Shown here: positions 41,152 through 50,500 of the stretch, piece by piece
Layout of the letters: every line of letters starts with the position of its first letter
Position numbering within the stretch: the stretch's first letter is position 1
Assembly: GCA_023404955.1 (NCBI GenBank)
Contig: JAEXZY010000070.1
Location: forward strand, 10,978 to 74,977
Direction of reading: 5' to 3'
DNA: 64,000 bases
Source: Actinomycetes bacterium
GTDB lineage: Bacteria; Actinomycetota; Actinomycetes; Mycobacteriales; Mycobacteriaceae
The notes under the pieces: model-generated
Databases searched by the model: none
What the model saw: only the letters and a program-made list of their open reading frames with translations
What the model was told of the DNA's origin: nothing
Program-made: the position numbers and the translations under genes

Positions 41152-41532
41152 AAGCACTCAGAGCTTGCGGAGGCCGTGCCAGGCGAAAGACGGATGAGCC
41201 GCCGTGGACCACTTGAGCGTTGAGGCGCGCCAGCTGCCGCACGCGCGTCATACCGCAGCCACAGCGCACGATACGTAGCCGCGACAGTCGAACTGACGGG
41301 TCTAAACAAGTTGTGTCAGGTGTAACTTCCCCAATGATCGGGATGTCTTTCGCGGCACAGTGCGAATTGGGGTGAAGACAGCTGTTGGAGTGTGTGCAAC
41401 CAATTTGTCTGCCACGCAGAGTGGGCCCCGGTGGGTAACGCTTCCTGGAACCTCAATCTTTGAGGGCCGAATGTCGGCTAACGGGCAACGGTCACGGCTC
41501 AATATAATTCATAATGTTATTCCTAACTTAGA
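41152..41532. other. 381-base gap, nothing recognised
   Basis: No ribosome site or coherent frame is seen. The last 40 bases (41490-41530) are AT-rich. Confidence 0.4.
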
Positions 41533-41690
41533 ATGATCGCGCTAGCTCTCGTTTTATTAATCGTCGGCGAAACAGTATTAGCATTCAATCACGCCAAAGC
41601 TCGGCCCTGCCCAAATATGCCGTTGCGGTTTTGCGTTTTGGGACCGTAGCAATCATCGCCGGCTCCCTGTGGGCGATCGAATCGGACTAG
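41533..41690 (+). pseudogene. Frameshifted small two-helix membrane protein
   Basis: ATG 41533 encodes a hydrophobic helix (MIALALVLLIVGETVLAF) and stops early in the frame. A one-base shift near 41610 opens a frame reading AVLRFGTVAIIAGSLWAIESD, a second membrane helix ending at 41690. Joined, the two give a plausible protein of about 50 residues. It may be a decayed gene or a sequencing indel. Confidence 0.35.
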
Positions 41691-41970
41691 GTAGCGGCGC
41701 ATGTACCTCCGGAAATGCGGTAGGGCCCAGGGTGGCAGGCGCAATCGATATTTTGCTAGTGATTGTCGCTGATTTGCTCATGATCGTGCCACCGAGAACA
41801 TGAGATCCGCAACAGGTCGCGCAGCATCAACCTGCATCTTTGGTTGCGATCGGCCCATCAACTAGCCAGGGGCCTTTCCTTTGGTGGTCGGGTTTGGTAG
41901 TAAGCGCGTTTTGTTAGTAGAGTAATTCCGTTCGCGGAGCTCGGGGGCCACCAAGAAGGAATGTGAAGAT

Positions 41971-42318
41971 ATGGCCGAGGTAGTTGTACGAAAGCTCGTT
42001 GATGATATTGACGGCACTGACATCGCCGATGGCGCTGGGGAGCGCGTCGAGTTCTCCTTCCGTGGTGTGGCCTATCAGATTGATCTGACCGCTTCTAATG
42101 CGACGAAGTTCGAGAAGGCGCTCAAGCCGTACATCGATGCTGCGGCCAAGGTGCGTGGAGGTGGACGCAGCCGCCAAGCCAAGGCCAGCGCAAATGCGAA
42201 GTCTGCGCCAGCAAGACTTTCGGCGATCCGAGAGTGGGCTCGGAAGAACGGGCACGAGGTCGCTGACCGCGGGCGAATCAAGGCGGAGATTGTGGAAGCT
42301 TTCGAGGCAGCGCACTAA
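41971..42318 (+). CDS. lsr2: Lsr2-family nucleoid-associated xenogeneic silencer
   Basis: The 115-residue protein matches Lsr2 over its whole length: N-terminal dimerisation domain (VVRKLVDDIDGTDIADG, VAYQIDLTASNATKFEKAL), a basic Ala-rich linker, and the C-terminal DNA-binding part IREWARKNGHEVADRGRI with the RGR AT-hook-like motif that enters the minor groove of AT-rich DNA. The chromosome should have its own lsr2, so this is probably an island-borne paralogue that could silence or tune the AT-richer cargo genes around it. Confidence 0.93.
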   Translation: MAEVVVRKLVDDIDGTDIADGAGERVEFSFRGVAYQIDLTASNATKFEKALKPYIDAAAKVRGGGRSRQAKASANAKSAPARLSAIREWARKNGHEVADRGRIKAEIVEAFEAAH

Positions 42319-43687
42319 ACAGCCAGCGGCCGCGCCCCTTCCGATAGTGGTTGGCTCAAAATTTCTCCTTTTTATTGATCAAGCCTGACCAGTGAGACGA
42401 ACCGGCGAAATCCATAGACGAGGGGCCGCCGCAGCAGGATTCTGCGCGTGTCTACGCTGCAGAGGCTGCTCGTCTAAAGCCTGGTAGGCACATGCGTAAC
42501 TGCCACATCAGTTTTATCGTTCCCGCGTAGGGAATGATGGAGGCAGCGCCCCCGTTAAGGACTTGATGCTGCTAAGGACTGAAATCATGTGTTCCTGTAA
42601 CTGGCGGGTTTGCGAGGTCGAACCCCAGCGATCATTGCAGCGAGCTGCAGAGGCACGATCGATTGGCTGGAAGGGGACTCTGTAGAGCGCAAAACGATTC
42701 GACATAAGGCTTCTGTAGTCGGCCAAGAGGATTGGTAGCGATTAGACGGCAGCATCTTTAAACGGCGCTGGGTTTCTATGCAAGGTTTTAAATGCGGAAG
42801 CAGGGGTAGTGGTTGCCTCCTCAAACGCCTTTGCGGAAGATGGCAGCGCCCGGTGCGCGCCGGTTACCTGCAGGGGATAGGAGGATATAGAGCATTCTGC
42901 GAGGGGGTGCCGTTCGTCTTACGCCGGTTTCGCCGCACACAGCCGAATGAACACTGTCAAACGACTTCACCCTGTTGCGCCTCGCAGGCGGCTACCCGAA
43001 ATCGTCTGCTGGGTCGACGGCTAACCACGGCAGCCATCTCTCGAACATATTGCGGCGTTCCGGGTTCACTGGTTAACAACACTTACTATCCGTTGCCCCA
43101 TAGTGCGCTTGTTGATGAACCGAATCGAACAGCGTCCGTTTTGATGCTTGCATGAGCCTGACCGGAGCGGCCGGTGTGAACACTCCACGACAACGAATCC
43201 TGCGAGGCGAAACGGTCAGTAGCTGAGGCGCCCAACGAGCGAATTCCATCGACGCCCGGAACTATCCCGGACCCCGCTGCAACAGCATGCACGCGGGAGT
43301 CAATCACCCATTCGATCCTGGTTATAGCTCGCATTATGTGCGAATTTCGTGCCAGACTGAGCGCTACGCGGACGATCATGAATCCGAGTGGCGTGGTCGC
43401 GACGCCGGCTCGAGATCGATGCACTAAACGCCTGTTTCGCAGGCAAGCTAGGTGCATCTCTCTCGAACCCCATCGGACGCGCCGGGCAGTGTGATGGAGG
43501 GGCACATGCGGGATCACTCGTACGATGTCGGCCCGACCGGACTCGCAGGGGCTGACAAATTAGTTACATGGCGCCTAGCGCCGGGTCATCCGGCTTCGGT
43601 CGGCATTCGGACTACTCGTCGAGCCGGGCGCGCATCGCCACGGCGCAGGTGGGACTGACTCCCGAGATCTTTAATTCGGGGCGAAGC
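42319..43687. other. 1.37-kb gap without a supported gene
   Basis: Many short frames occur but none has a ribosome site with coherent coding. An inverted repeat TTCCC-GCGTA-GGGAA lies near 42524-42538. The sequence from about 43450 becomes GC-richer and an in-frame upstream start at 43568 exists for the LuxR gene but lacks regulator-like sequence. Confidence 0.45.
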
Positions 43688-44377
43688 ATGCGACCAACGA
43701 CCGCGTCGCGACCCGTATCGCTGACGCTCATCGAAACAAACCGTTTGTACGGCGAGGCTCTCGCGGCTCAGCTGCGTATGTGCGACTGGGCGGGTGACGT
43801 CCGCATTGTCGACTCGGCGGTGAGCGCGGTTCGGCGAATTCGTTCCCTTCATTCTAATCTTGTGCTCGTCAGCATGACCGGGCAATCGTCTCGCGACGCG
43901 TTGATTACGCTGAGGGAACTGGCTCCCGAATCCACGGTGGTGGCCGTTGGAGTCGGTGATTCTGACGACGATGTTGTTCACTGCGCCGAACTCGGTGTCG
44001 CGGGTCTACTGCCGAGTGACGCCACCTTGAGGGATCTCGAGGCTCTGGTTCTTAGCATCGGCCGTGGCGAGTCCTCGTGCTCGCCGCGGGTCACGGCGGC
44101 ATTGCTTCGCCAGGTCGCCACCGCCGCCAGGGAGCGTCGCGACACATCACCACCGTTCCTAGAGCGGCTCAGTCCTCGCGAACACGAGGTGCTTCACCTC
44201 ATTGAGCAGGGTCGGACGAATAAGGAAATCGGGCGCATGCTGGGCATCGAAGTTCGCACGGTCAAGAATCATGTGCACAACTTGCTCCAGAAGCTGGAAG
44301 TGACCCGTCGCGGCGAGGCGGCGGCCAGACTGCGGGCCGCGTCGAACCGGGTTCCGTCGAGCGTCCAGGAGTACTAG
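43688..44377 (+). CDS. LuxR/NarL-type regulator with degenerate receiver
   Basis: The 229-residue protein from ATG 43688 has an N-terminal receiver-like domain (LTLIETNRLYGEALAAQL to about residue 125) and a C-terminal GerE helix-turn-helix (LSPREHEVLHLIEQGRTNKEI, VRTVKNHVHNLLQKLEV). The position normally held by the phosphorylated Asp is Ser62 in NLVLVSM, and the acidic pocket is also changed, so it is probably not phosphorylated in the usual way. It likely controls the downstream cluster 44539-57859. Confidence 0.85.
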   Translation: MRPTTASRPVSLTLIETNRLYGEALAAQLRMCDWAGDVRIVDSAVSAVRRIRSLHSNLVLVSMTGQSSRDALITLRELAPESTVVAVGVGDSDDDVVHCAELGVAGLLPSDATLRDLEALVLSIGRGESSCSPRVTAALLRQVATAARERRDTSPPFLERLSPREHEVLHLIEQGRTNKEIGRMLGIEVRTVKNHVHNLLQKLEVTRRGEAAARLRAASNRVPSSVQEY

Positions 44378-44538
44378 TACTTCTCAGCGGGTGGTCCTGG
44401 TACCTCCGCTCCGTGTGGACATAGACGTACTGGTACCGCGTTAGATCCAAGATAAGCCATTGGATCCTGTCGATCGATCGGCGTCTACGCCTAACGTTCT
44501 GCGGCACAGGATCATTGCTCGGGAGGGAGCGTGAACGT

Positions 44539-44958
44539 GTGTCCAACATACGAATCCTTCTCGCGGGAACGTCGCTGGAGGTCCAGGACGTGTTGGCAAC
44601 CGCCGTTATCAGACACAGAGATCTCGTCCTCACACCCGGGGCCCGAGATGAAGTCGAAACGCTCTTGAGCGCCGAGTATGCCGACGTCGTCGTGATCGAA
44701 TGGCGGGGCGACGACCGAGCACCGGCCGTCGCCGAACGACTCCTCGACGAATACCCCGGCATCGGCATTGTTGCCATTGACCTCAAGAATGACCGAGCGT
44801 TGATGCACGATCGGGTGCCGCGAACCACTGTCATCGGGCCGGTCACTGCGGACTCGGTCGTTGCGGCGATTCGTCGGGCCGCAATCAGTTGCGAATCGCT
44901 GAGCCCTTCGACCCAGAGCGAGTCCACCCGACCGCCTCATGCCGGCGGCGTGTCATGA
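44539..44958 (+). CDS. Stand-alone degenerate receiver-domain protein
   Basis: The 139-residue protein starts at GTG 44539 behind GGGAGGGAG. It has the alternating strand pattern of a response-regulator receiver (IRILLAGTSLEVQDVL, ADVVVIEWRG, GIGIVAIDL) but with Glu54 at the phosphoacceptor position and no output domain. A Glu there often mimics the active form. It overlaps the next gene (ATGA), so it belongs to the operon of the giant protein. Confidence 0.65.
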   Translation: MSNIRILLAGTSLEVQDVLATAVIRHRDLVLTPGARDEVETLLSAEYADVVVIEWRGDDRAPAVAERLLDEYPGIGIVAIDLKNDRALMHDRVPRTTVIGPVTADSVVAAIRRAAISCESLSPSTQSESTRPPHAGGVS

Positions 44959-45857
44959 CCGATACAGATACCTACTACCCGCGGTTGCGGGAGGCGCTCG
45001 ACGACCAATTCCTCGGGCTGACTGACGCTCAACTTGACGACGCATTCGCGGACGCCTTTGGCGAGGGCGTTTCTCCAGCGGAGTATGAAGAGTTTTTTGG
45101 TGCCATCGGGAAGGCCCTCAAGAAGGCCGCGCCCACGATCGCCGCGGTCGGAAAGGGCGCCCTCGGTGGCGCGGCGGCCGGCAGCGCCGCCGGACCCTTT
45201 GGTGCACTCGGCGGGGCACTGCTGGGCGGCGTGGGGTCGGCGCTGTCGAGGCAGCGTTCCGGACAGGGCAAGGGACTGGGCCGGGGGTTGACCAGCGTGG
45301 TGAACACTGCCGGAACGTTGGCGGGTCAACCGATCCCGCAGGTTGGCGCATCCGCTTCCGGTGCACTGTCCGGCGGGAGCGGTACGGCCACCTCCGCTTT
45401 GCGGATGGTGTTGAGCCGTCCCGAGACTGGCCGCGCCCTGAGGTCTCTCTTCTCCGGCACAAACGCCGCGATACCGGTGGGCGGCGCTGGGGGGCCGGCT
45501 ATACCGGCGGGCGCGTTCGCGGGACTCCTGGGAGCGCTGGCGGGTGAGGCCGAGGCGGAGGCCTTCGAAGGAGCAAGCGAGGATGCGGCAACCGTGCCCG
45601 GCTACCTCGTCGACGCTAACGGGCAGCTGGTGGTCGACCCCGCTGACCCGGATCTGCGGTCGGCGCGGGTGCTTCAACTGCTGGCGAGCATCCCGCCCGA
45701 GGGCGATGCCGCCCAGTTCACCGGAATGGATGAGTCAGAGGGTGACGACGACATCGACGACGAATACACAGATGACTTCGTAGACGTGCTCGATCTCGAT
45801 GTCGATCAGATCGGCCTCGACGAGTTTTGGGCGAGTCCCGAGTCCTACCGACTCTAG
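44955..45857 (+). CDS. Gly/Ala-rich structural-looking protein of the giant-protein operon
   Basis: The 300-residue protein begins MTDTDTYYPRLREALDDQF. Residues 48-105 are a Gly/Ala-rich amphipathic segment (GKGALGGAAAGSAAGPFGALGG) of the type that inserts in or packs against membranes. A middle Gly/Ser region follows, and the last 50 residues are extremely acidic (DDDIDDEYTDDF). It might be a membrane-interacting or scaffold subunit. No family named. Confidence 0.65.
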   Translation: MTDTDTYYPRLREALDDQFLGLTDAQLDDAFADAFGEGVSPAEYEEFFGAIGKALKKAAPTIAAVGKGALGGAAAGSAAGPFGALGGALLGGVGSALSRQRSGQGKGLGRGLTSVVNTAGTLAGQPIPQVGASASGALSGGSGTATSALRMVLSRPETGRALRSLFSGTNAAIPVGGAGGPAIPAGAFAGLLGALAGEAEAEAFEGASEDAATVPGYLVDANGQLVVDPADPDLRSARVLQLLASIPPEGDAAQFTGMDESEGDDDIDDEYTDDFVDVLDLDVDQIGLDEFWASPESYRL

Positions 45858-45867
45858 GGAAACTACC

Positions 45868-46407
45868 GTGACTGACAATCCCGCAGCCGAAATACTCCAG
45901 CAGCATCTGAGTGGTGTAGACGTTTCCGATCAGCTGGCCGGCTTATTGGCCAATGATCCGCAACTATCTCCGGTTGCGCAGTTGCTGGCGAATCGCGACC
46001 AGAACACCCAAGCGGAGACGGCAGGCGAGAATGCAATCGACGCGAGCGTTCAGGCGCAAGCCGACCTACAGGAGCTCGATGCGCAATTGCAGCGTCAGGC
46101 CGGCGACATAGAACTACTCGTACGCGAGCAGGAGGCGCTACACCAGTCGGTGCGCTACACGGCGAACGAAGTCGAGCGCCTCCATGCTTTGCTGGATCCG
46201 GTCGCAGCCGCCCTGGGAGCATGCCCGACGTGTCTGGGTGAGGACGCGGACTGTCCGCTGTGCCGGGGGCAAGGCGTGCCCGGATCGCTTCCGCCCGACC
46301 CGGAGTGCTTTCGGGCAATCGTGTGGCCCGCGGTGCGGGCTCACGCCTACCAGCGTTCGCGGACGGTCCGCGGACGACCCGACACACGGGATAGGAGCGT
46401 TCAATGA
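45868..46407 (+). CDS. Coiled-coil protein with DnaJ-like zinc knuckle
   Basis: The 179-residue protein from GTG 45868 has a coiled coil at about residues 55-115 (AQADLQELDAQLQRQAGDIE) and then two CxxC pairs, ACPTCLGEDADCPLCRGQG, like one repeat of a DnaJ or anti-TRAP zinc finger. It lies 10 bases after the preceding gene and overlaps the next by four bases. Confidence 0.65.
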   Translation: MTDNPAAEILQQHLSGVDVSDQLAGLLANDPQLSPVAQLLANRDQNTQAETAGENAIDASVQAQADLQELDAQLQRQAGDIELLVREQEALHQSVRYTANEVERLHALLDPVAAALGACPTCLGEDADCPLCRGQGVPGSLPPDPECFRAIVWPAVRAHAYQRSRTVRGRPDTRDRSVQ

Positions 46408-47000
46408 CAGCCTCACTAGACGAGTTCGATGCCATCATCGACGACGTCGATTTTGAAGAGAACGAGGAGGCCTATCGCAGGCCCGTCAGAACGCCGTCAC
46501 GGCGAGGTAGTTTCCAGTCCAGATCGTCCGGCTCGGCTAGTCAAGGCCAGGTGCAGGCCACCGCCCGCAGCCTGGATGCGAAGATCGAAACGCTATCGAC
46601 TGCGGTTCGGACTCTCGAGACGAGGGTCAACGGTATCGCCGCGACGCAGTCCAAATCCGGAGTTCTGCTACGCCGAGAATCCACAGAACGCCGCAAGGCA
46701 CTCGAAGGCGTGCGCGCCGATTTGCAGCAGACGAAAATGCTCTCGGCACTCTTACCAATGCTGACGACCGAAACTGTCGATGTGGTGCTGACCCCGTCCG
46801 GAAGCGGATTTTTAGCCGGACCGGGAGCGGCGGGCGCGACCGTGGGAACCACGACACGAAAATTCCTCGTACAGCCTGACAATCAGCTCGCTACGTTGCT
46901 GCCACTGTTCCTGCTGATGCAGCCACCGGCGGGCACCGACGGAGCGAAGTCAGGCTTCGACCCCATGATGCTCATGCTATTCGTCGCCCTCAAGAAGTGA
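46404..47000 (+). CDS. Coiled-coil protein with hydrophobic C-terminus, unknown
   Basis: The 198-residue protein has an acidic N-terminus (MTASLDEFDAIIDDVDFEEN), a Ser/Arg-rich linker, a long coiled coil (about 50-115), and a C-terminal part with hydrophobic patches (LATLLPLFLLMQ, MMLMLFVALKK). It could anchor to a larger assembly or membrane. Translationally coupled to the gene before it. Confidence 0.6.
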   Translation: MTASLDEFDAIIDDVDFEENEEAYRRPVRTPSRRGSFQSRSSGSASQGQVQATARSLDAKIETLSTAVRTLETRVNGIAATQSKSGVLLRRESTERRKALEGVRADLQQTKMLSALLPMLTTETVDVVLTPSGSGFLAGPGAAGATVGTTTRKFLVQPDNQLATLLPLFLLMQPPAGTDGAKSGFDPMMLMLFVALKK

Positions 47001-47012
47001 CGGGGGTGCGCG

Positions 47013-47504
47013 ATGACGACATTCGCTTTCGCTGGAGCAACGGCAGCAGCAGCGACGGGCAATCTCATTGTTCCCGACGTCCGCGGCGAGGAGCGCGCCG
47101 ACGCGGAGACAAAAATTCGGCAGGCCGGTTTCCAGCCTTACGCCAACATCGTCGAGAGCAAGATCCCCGGAGATCCCAACGACGGCAAGGTCTACCTTCA
47201 AGACCCGTCGCCGCCAGCTGTGCGGCCCGAGGGGTCGATTGTCACCCTGCACGTCGTTGAGTTGGCTGCTCCGGCGGTTGATTTGAACGCGCGCCTTAAT
47301 GCGCTCGAGGCGGCGGTCAAGTTGATCGAGACCGAAGACAACGCGAAGGACCGCTTCGACAAGCTCGCTACGGCTATAGCAAAGGCCGAGAGCGACGCTG
47401 ACGCAAAAAAGCGTTACGACGAGATCATCGACCGGCTAAACGAGCTGGAAAAGGGACAGTCGGGCGGTTCGTCCAGAGCCGGGCGGTCGTCCAGCACTAC
47501 CTGA
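47013..47504 (+). CDS. PASTA-like domain protein with coiled-coil tail
   Basis: The 163-residue protein has one PASTA-like domain at about residues 15-75 (VPDVRGEERADAETKIRQAGF, quoted in part; VYLQDPSPPAVRPEGSIVTLHV). PASTA domains bind peptidoglycan stems or beta-lactams. A coiled coil (residues 80-150) and a Ser-rich tail follow. No signal peptide is evident. It sits 47 bases before the giant gene. Confidence 0.75.
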   Translation: MTTFAFAGATAAAATGNLIVPDVRGEERADAETKIRQAGFQPYANIVESKIPGDPNDGKVYLQDPSPPAVRPEGSIVTLHVVELAAPAVDLNARLNALEAAVKLIETEDNAKDRFDKLATAIAKAESDADAKKRYDEIIDRLNELEKGQSGGSSRAGRSSSTT

Positions 47505-47551
47505 CGGCCAGGGCGCACTGAACTGACGCTAGGCGATCGGGGGAGTTGACT

Positions 47552-50500
47552 GTGGATCCCGCGCTGCAGGATCTCATCCGTCCTGGGGCCGGGCCGCCTG
47601 ACGAGCAACTAGCCGTCATCCTGCGCCTCCGAGACGCCACGAGTCTGCCAGCGGGGGTGCGGGTGGTCGCCCGGTTCGGCGACATCGTTACGGCGCGCGT
47701 ATCGCGATCGTCGATCCGACGCGTTTGGGCAGACGACCGAACCGCAAGTTTGAAGGCGTCGCGCACTTACGGCGTCCCCCTCGAACCAATTTCGGATACA
47801 GGCGCCGCCAGCACCGCGCCGCAGCGTCCTAACGTCGTCGCCACCGGTCGCGGCGCCGTGATCGGGATGGTTGACTGGGGATGGGACATCGCCCATCCGG
47901 ACCTCCGTCGTCCGGACGGAACGACCCGCTTGCTAAGCATTTGGGATCAGCGCAGCCATCGCAACGGCAGCGCTGTCGCACCCTACGGCTACGGTCGGGT
48001 TATCACCGCGGCCGAGATCAACTCGGCACTTGGCGAAGCCGATCCGTACGCATCGCTGGGCTACGACCCGGCGGACTTCGACAGCGGCTCCGGCGCACAC
48101 GGCACCCACACGGCGAGCATCGCGGCGGCCATCGCCCGCGACGCCGAATTCGTATTCGTCAACCCGGGACGTCAACGTGCTCGCGATCAGATGCCTCTGG
48201 GCGACTCCTGCGAGTTGCTCGAGGCGCTGGATTTCATCGATCGCGTCGCCGGTTCTCGGTCCTGTGTCATCAACATGAGCCTCGGCCGCCATGCAGGCGA
48301 GCACACCGGCCGCACTTGCGTCGAGATGGCAATGGACCAGTTCCTGAGTCGTCGACGCGGCCGAGCGATCGTGCAGTCAGCTGGAAATTACTTCGAGCGC
48401 CGCACGCACACGTCGTGGCAGTTGGCACCTGGCGAGGTCCACGTTCTTGAGGTGGCGGCCGACCCGGGCGACCCGACGCGCAATGAGATCGACATCTGGT
48501 ACCCGGGTCGCGACAGGATTACCGTCGAGGTGTCTTCCAGTGACGGCAGATGGACATCTAGGTCACTACCAGGTTCGTCAATGACGTTAACCGCTGGAAC
48601 CACCGTTCTCGCAAGGGTTTACCACCGGCTACACGATCCGAACAACGGCGATAATCAGTGCACTGTCTTTCTTGAGCCCTCACCGGAGACGGCAAACTGG
48701 CAGATCCGCCTATTCGGCGATCGAATCGACGACGGCCGGGTTCACGCATGGATCGAACGCGACAGCAGCTGCACGAACTGCCAGGCGAGGTTCCCCACCC
48801 CCGGCGCCGACCCGAAGACCACCATTGGCAGCATCGCCAACGGATACCTGCCGATCGTCGTCGGCGCTTACGACCCGCACGACCCTTCCAGAGGGCTCGG
48901 TCGATTTTCCAGCTCTGGACCAACGCGTGACGGCCGCCAGAAGCCAGATCTGCTTGCTCCTGGCGTGATGATCGATGGAGCATTGTCGCGGGGCGCAGCA
49001 CGCGGACGGCTGCACACTCGAATGTCGGGGACCAGCATGGCCGCCCCCGCCGTGGCCGGCACGGTGGCATTGATGTTTCAAGCGGCTGGGGGACCGTTGA
49101 CCGTTGAGGAAACTCGGCGCGCCCTCCTCTCTTCCTGCCAGCCGGCCGAAACCGGGCTGGATTCACAGCGAACCGGATACGGCTACCTCGACATCGCTGC
49201 GTCAGTGGCGGCGGTGACGCCGACGCCTAATGGCGCCACCAGAGTCGGCGGAAATGGAAGCGAGGCAACGAATATGCACATCGGTGACGAGGCATCCCTA
49301 CCCCGGGACGGCGATCCCGACGGCTTCGAGGGTGAGCGGATTGTAGGCCCCTTGCGCTGCCCGATGTTCGCCGGTGATCCGGAACTGCGCGACGTTCGCG
49401 AGGGCCGATTGCGGCTGGCGGCAGCCGGGACGTCGGCTCATCCGGCGCCCGTGCGATCCACCGGTTCTGCGGTCCGAAAAATTCAGCTCGCACTTATCGC
49501 AAGCGGTAATTCTCTGGCGGCGGGAGCCGACGGAGTATTCGGCCCGGAGACTGGTCGGGCGGTGACCGCATTTAAGTTGGCGCGTGGAATCTCGCCCGCT
49601 GACCCCGTCGTCGGTCCGCAGACGATCATCGCTCTCGATAGCGCATGTGCCGGCGCCGCGCCGCCCGAGCCGCAGCCCTCGCCCTGCCGGTTCGCTGTGG
49701 CCTCCTCCGGCCGGGTATGCGCGGACCCGCATCCGGCGCCCGCGCCCCCCGTGCCGATACCGGTTCCTCCGCCACCCAAACCGGATGAGCACCGCGCAGA
49801 CGTGCGGGTGGCGATCGTCGGAGGCGGGTTTGCCGGACTCATGGCCGCCTGGAGCATGCACGGCGGCGGGCCGTCGGTCACGGTATTCGAGGGACGCGAC
49901 AGAATCGGCGGTCGCGTGCGCTCCGACACCGCCTTTATCCCCGGCAAGGTCGTCGAGGCTGGCGCCGAGTTAATCGGTGACAACCATCCGACGTGGATCA
50001 TGCTGGCGCGAACCTTTGGCCTGGACTTGAAACCGCTGACGACCGATGAGGACTTTGCTCGGCGGCATCTCAAAACCCGGGTGTGTTTCGGCGGTCGCGA
50101 ACTCAGCACAGCCGAGAAGAAGCGCATAGAGGACGTGTTGGACAAGCGGATACTGCCGGCGATTGGCGTAGAGGCGAAGCGGATCCAACCCCTGGCGCCG
50201 TGGGACTCCAAAGATGCGTCATTGTTCGACAACATGTCAGTCGAGCAGGCCTTCGACCGCAAAGTGCTGTTCGGGCCGTGGGACACCCTGCCACCCGACG
50301 TGGCTATGGCACGGCGCTACCTGGAGTTCACCATCGAGAATGACAACTGTGCACCTGTATCACGGCACAGCTATCTGGCGCTGCTGGCCGCGGTCAGCGC
50401 CGGACGCATGGGTGCCGACATGCTTGGGTATTGGAAGCACACTGAAACGCGGCGGTGTTCGGGCGGCAACGAACAGTTGGCGACCCACCTGAGCAAACCG

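Noticed and set aside
47546..47551. TTG at 47546 as start of the giant protein
   Set aside because: It directly abuts the GGGGGAG ribosome site with no spacing, while GTG 47552 has the usual six-base spacing.
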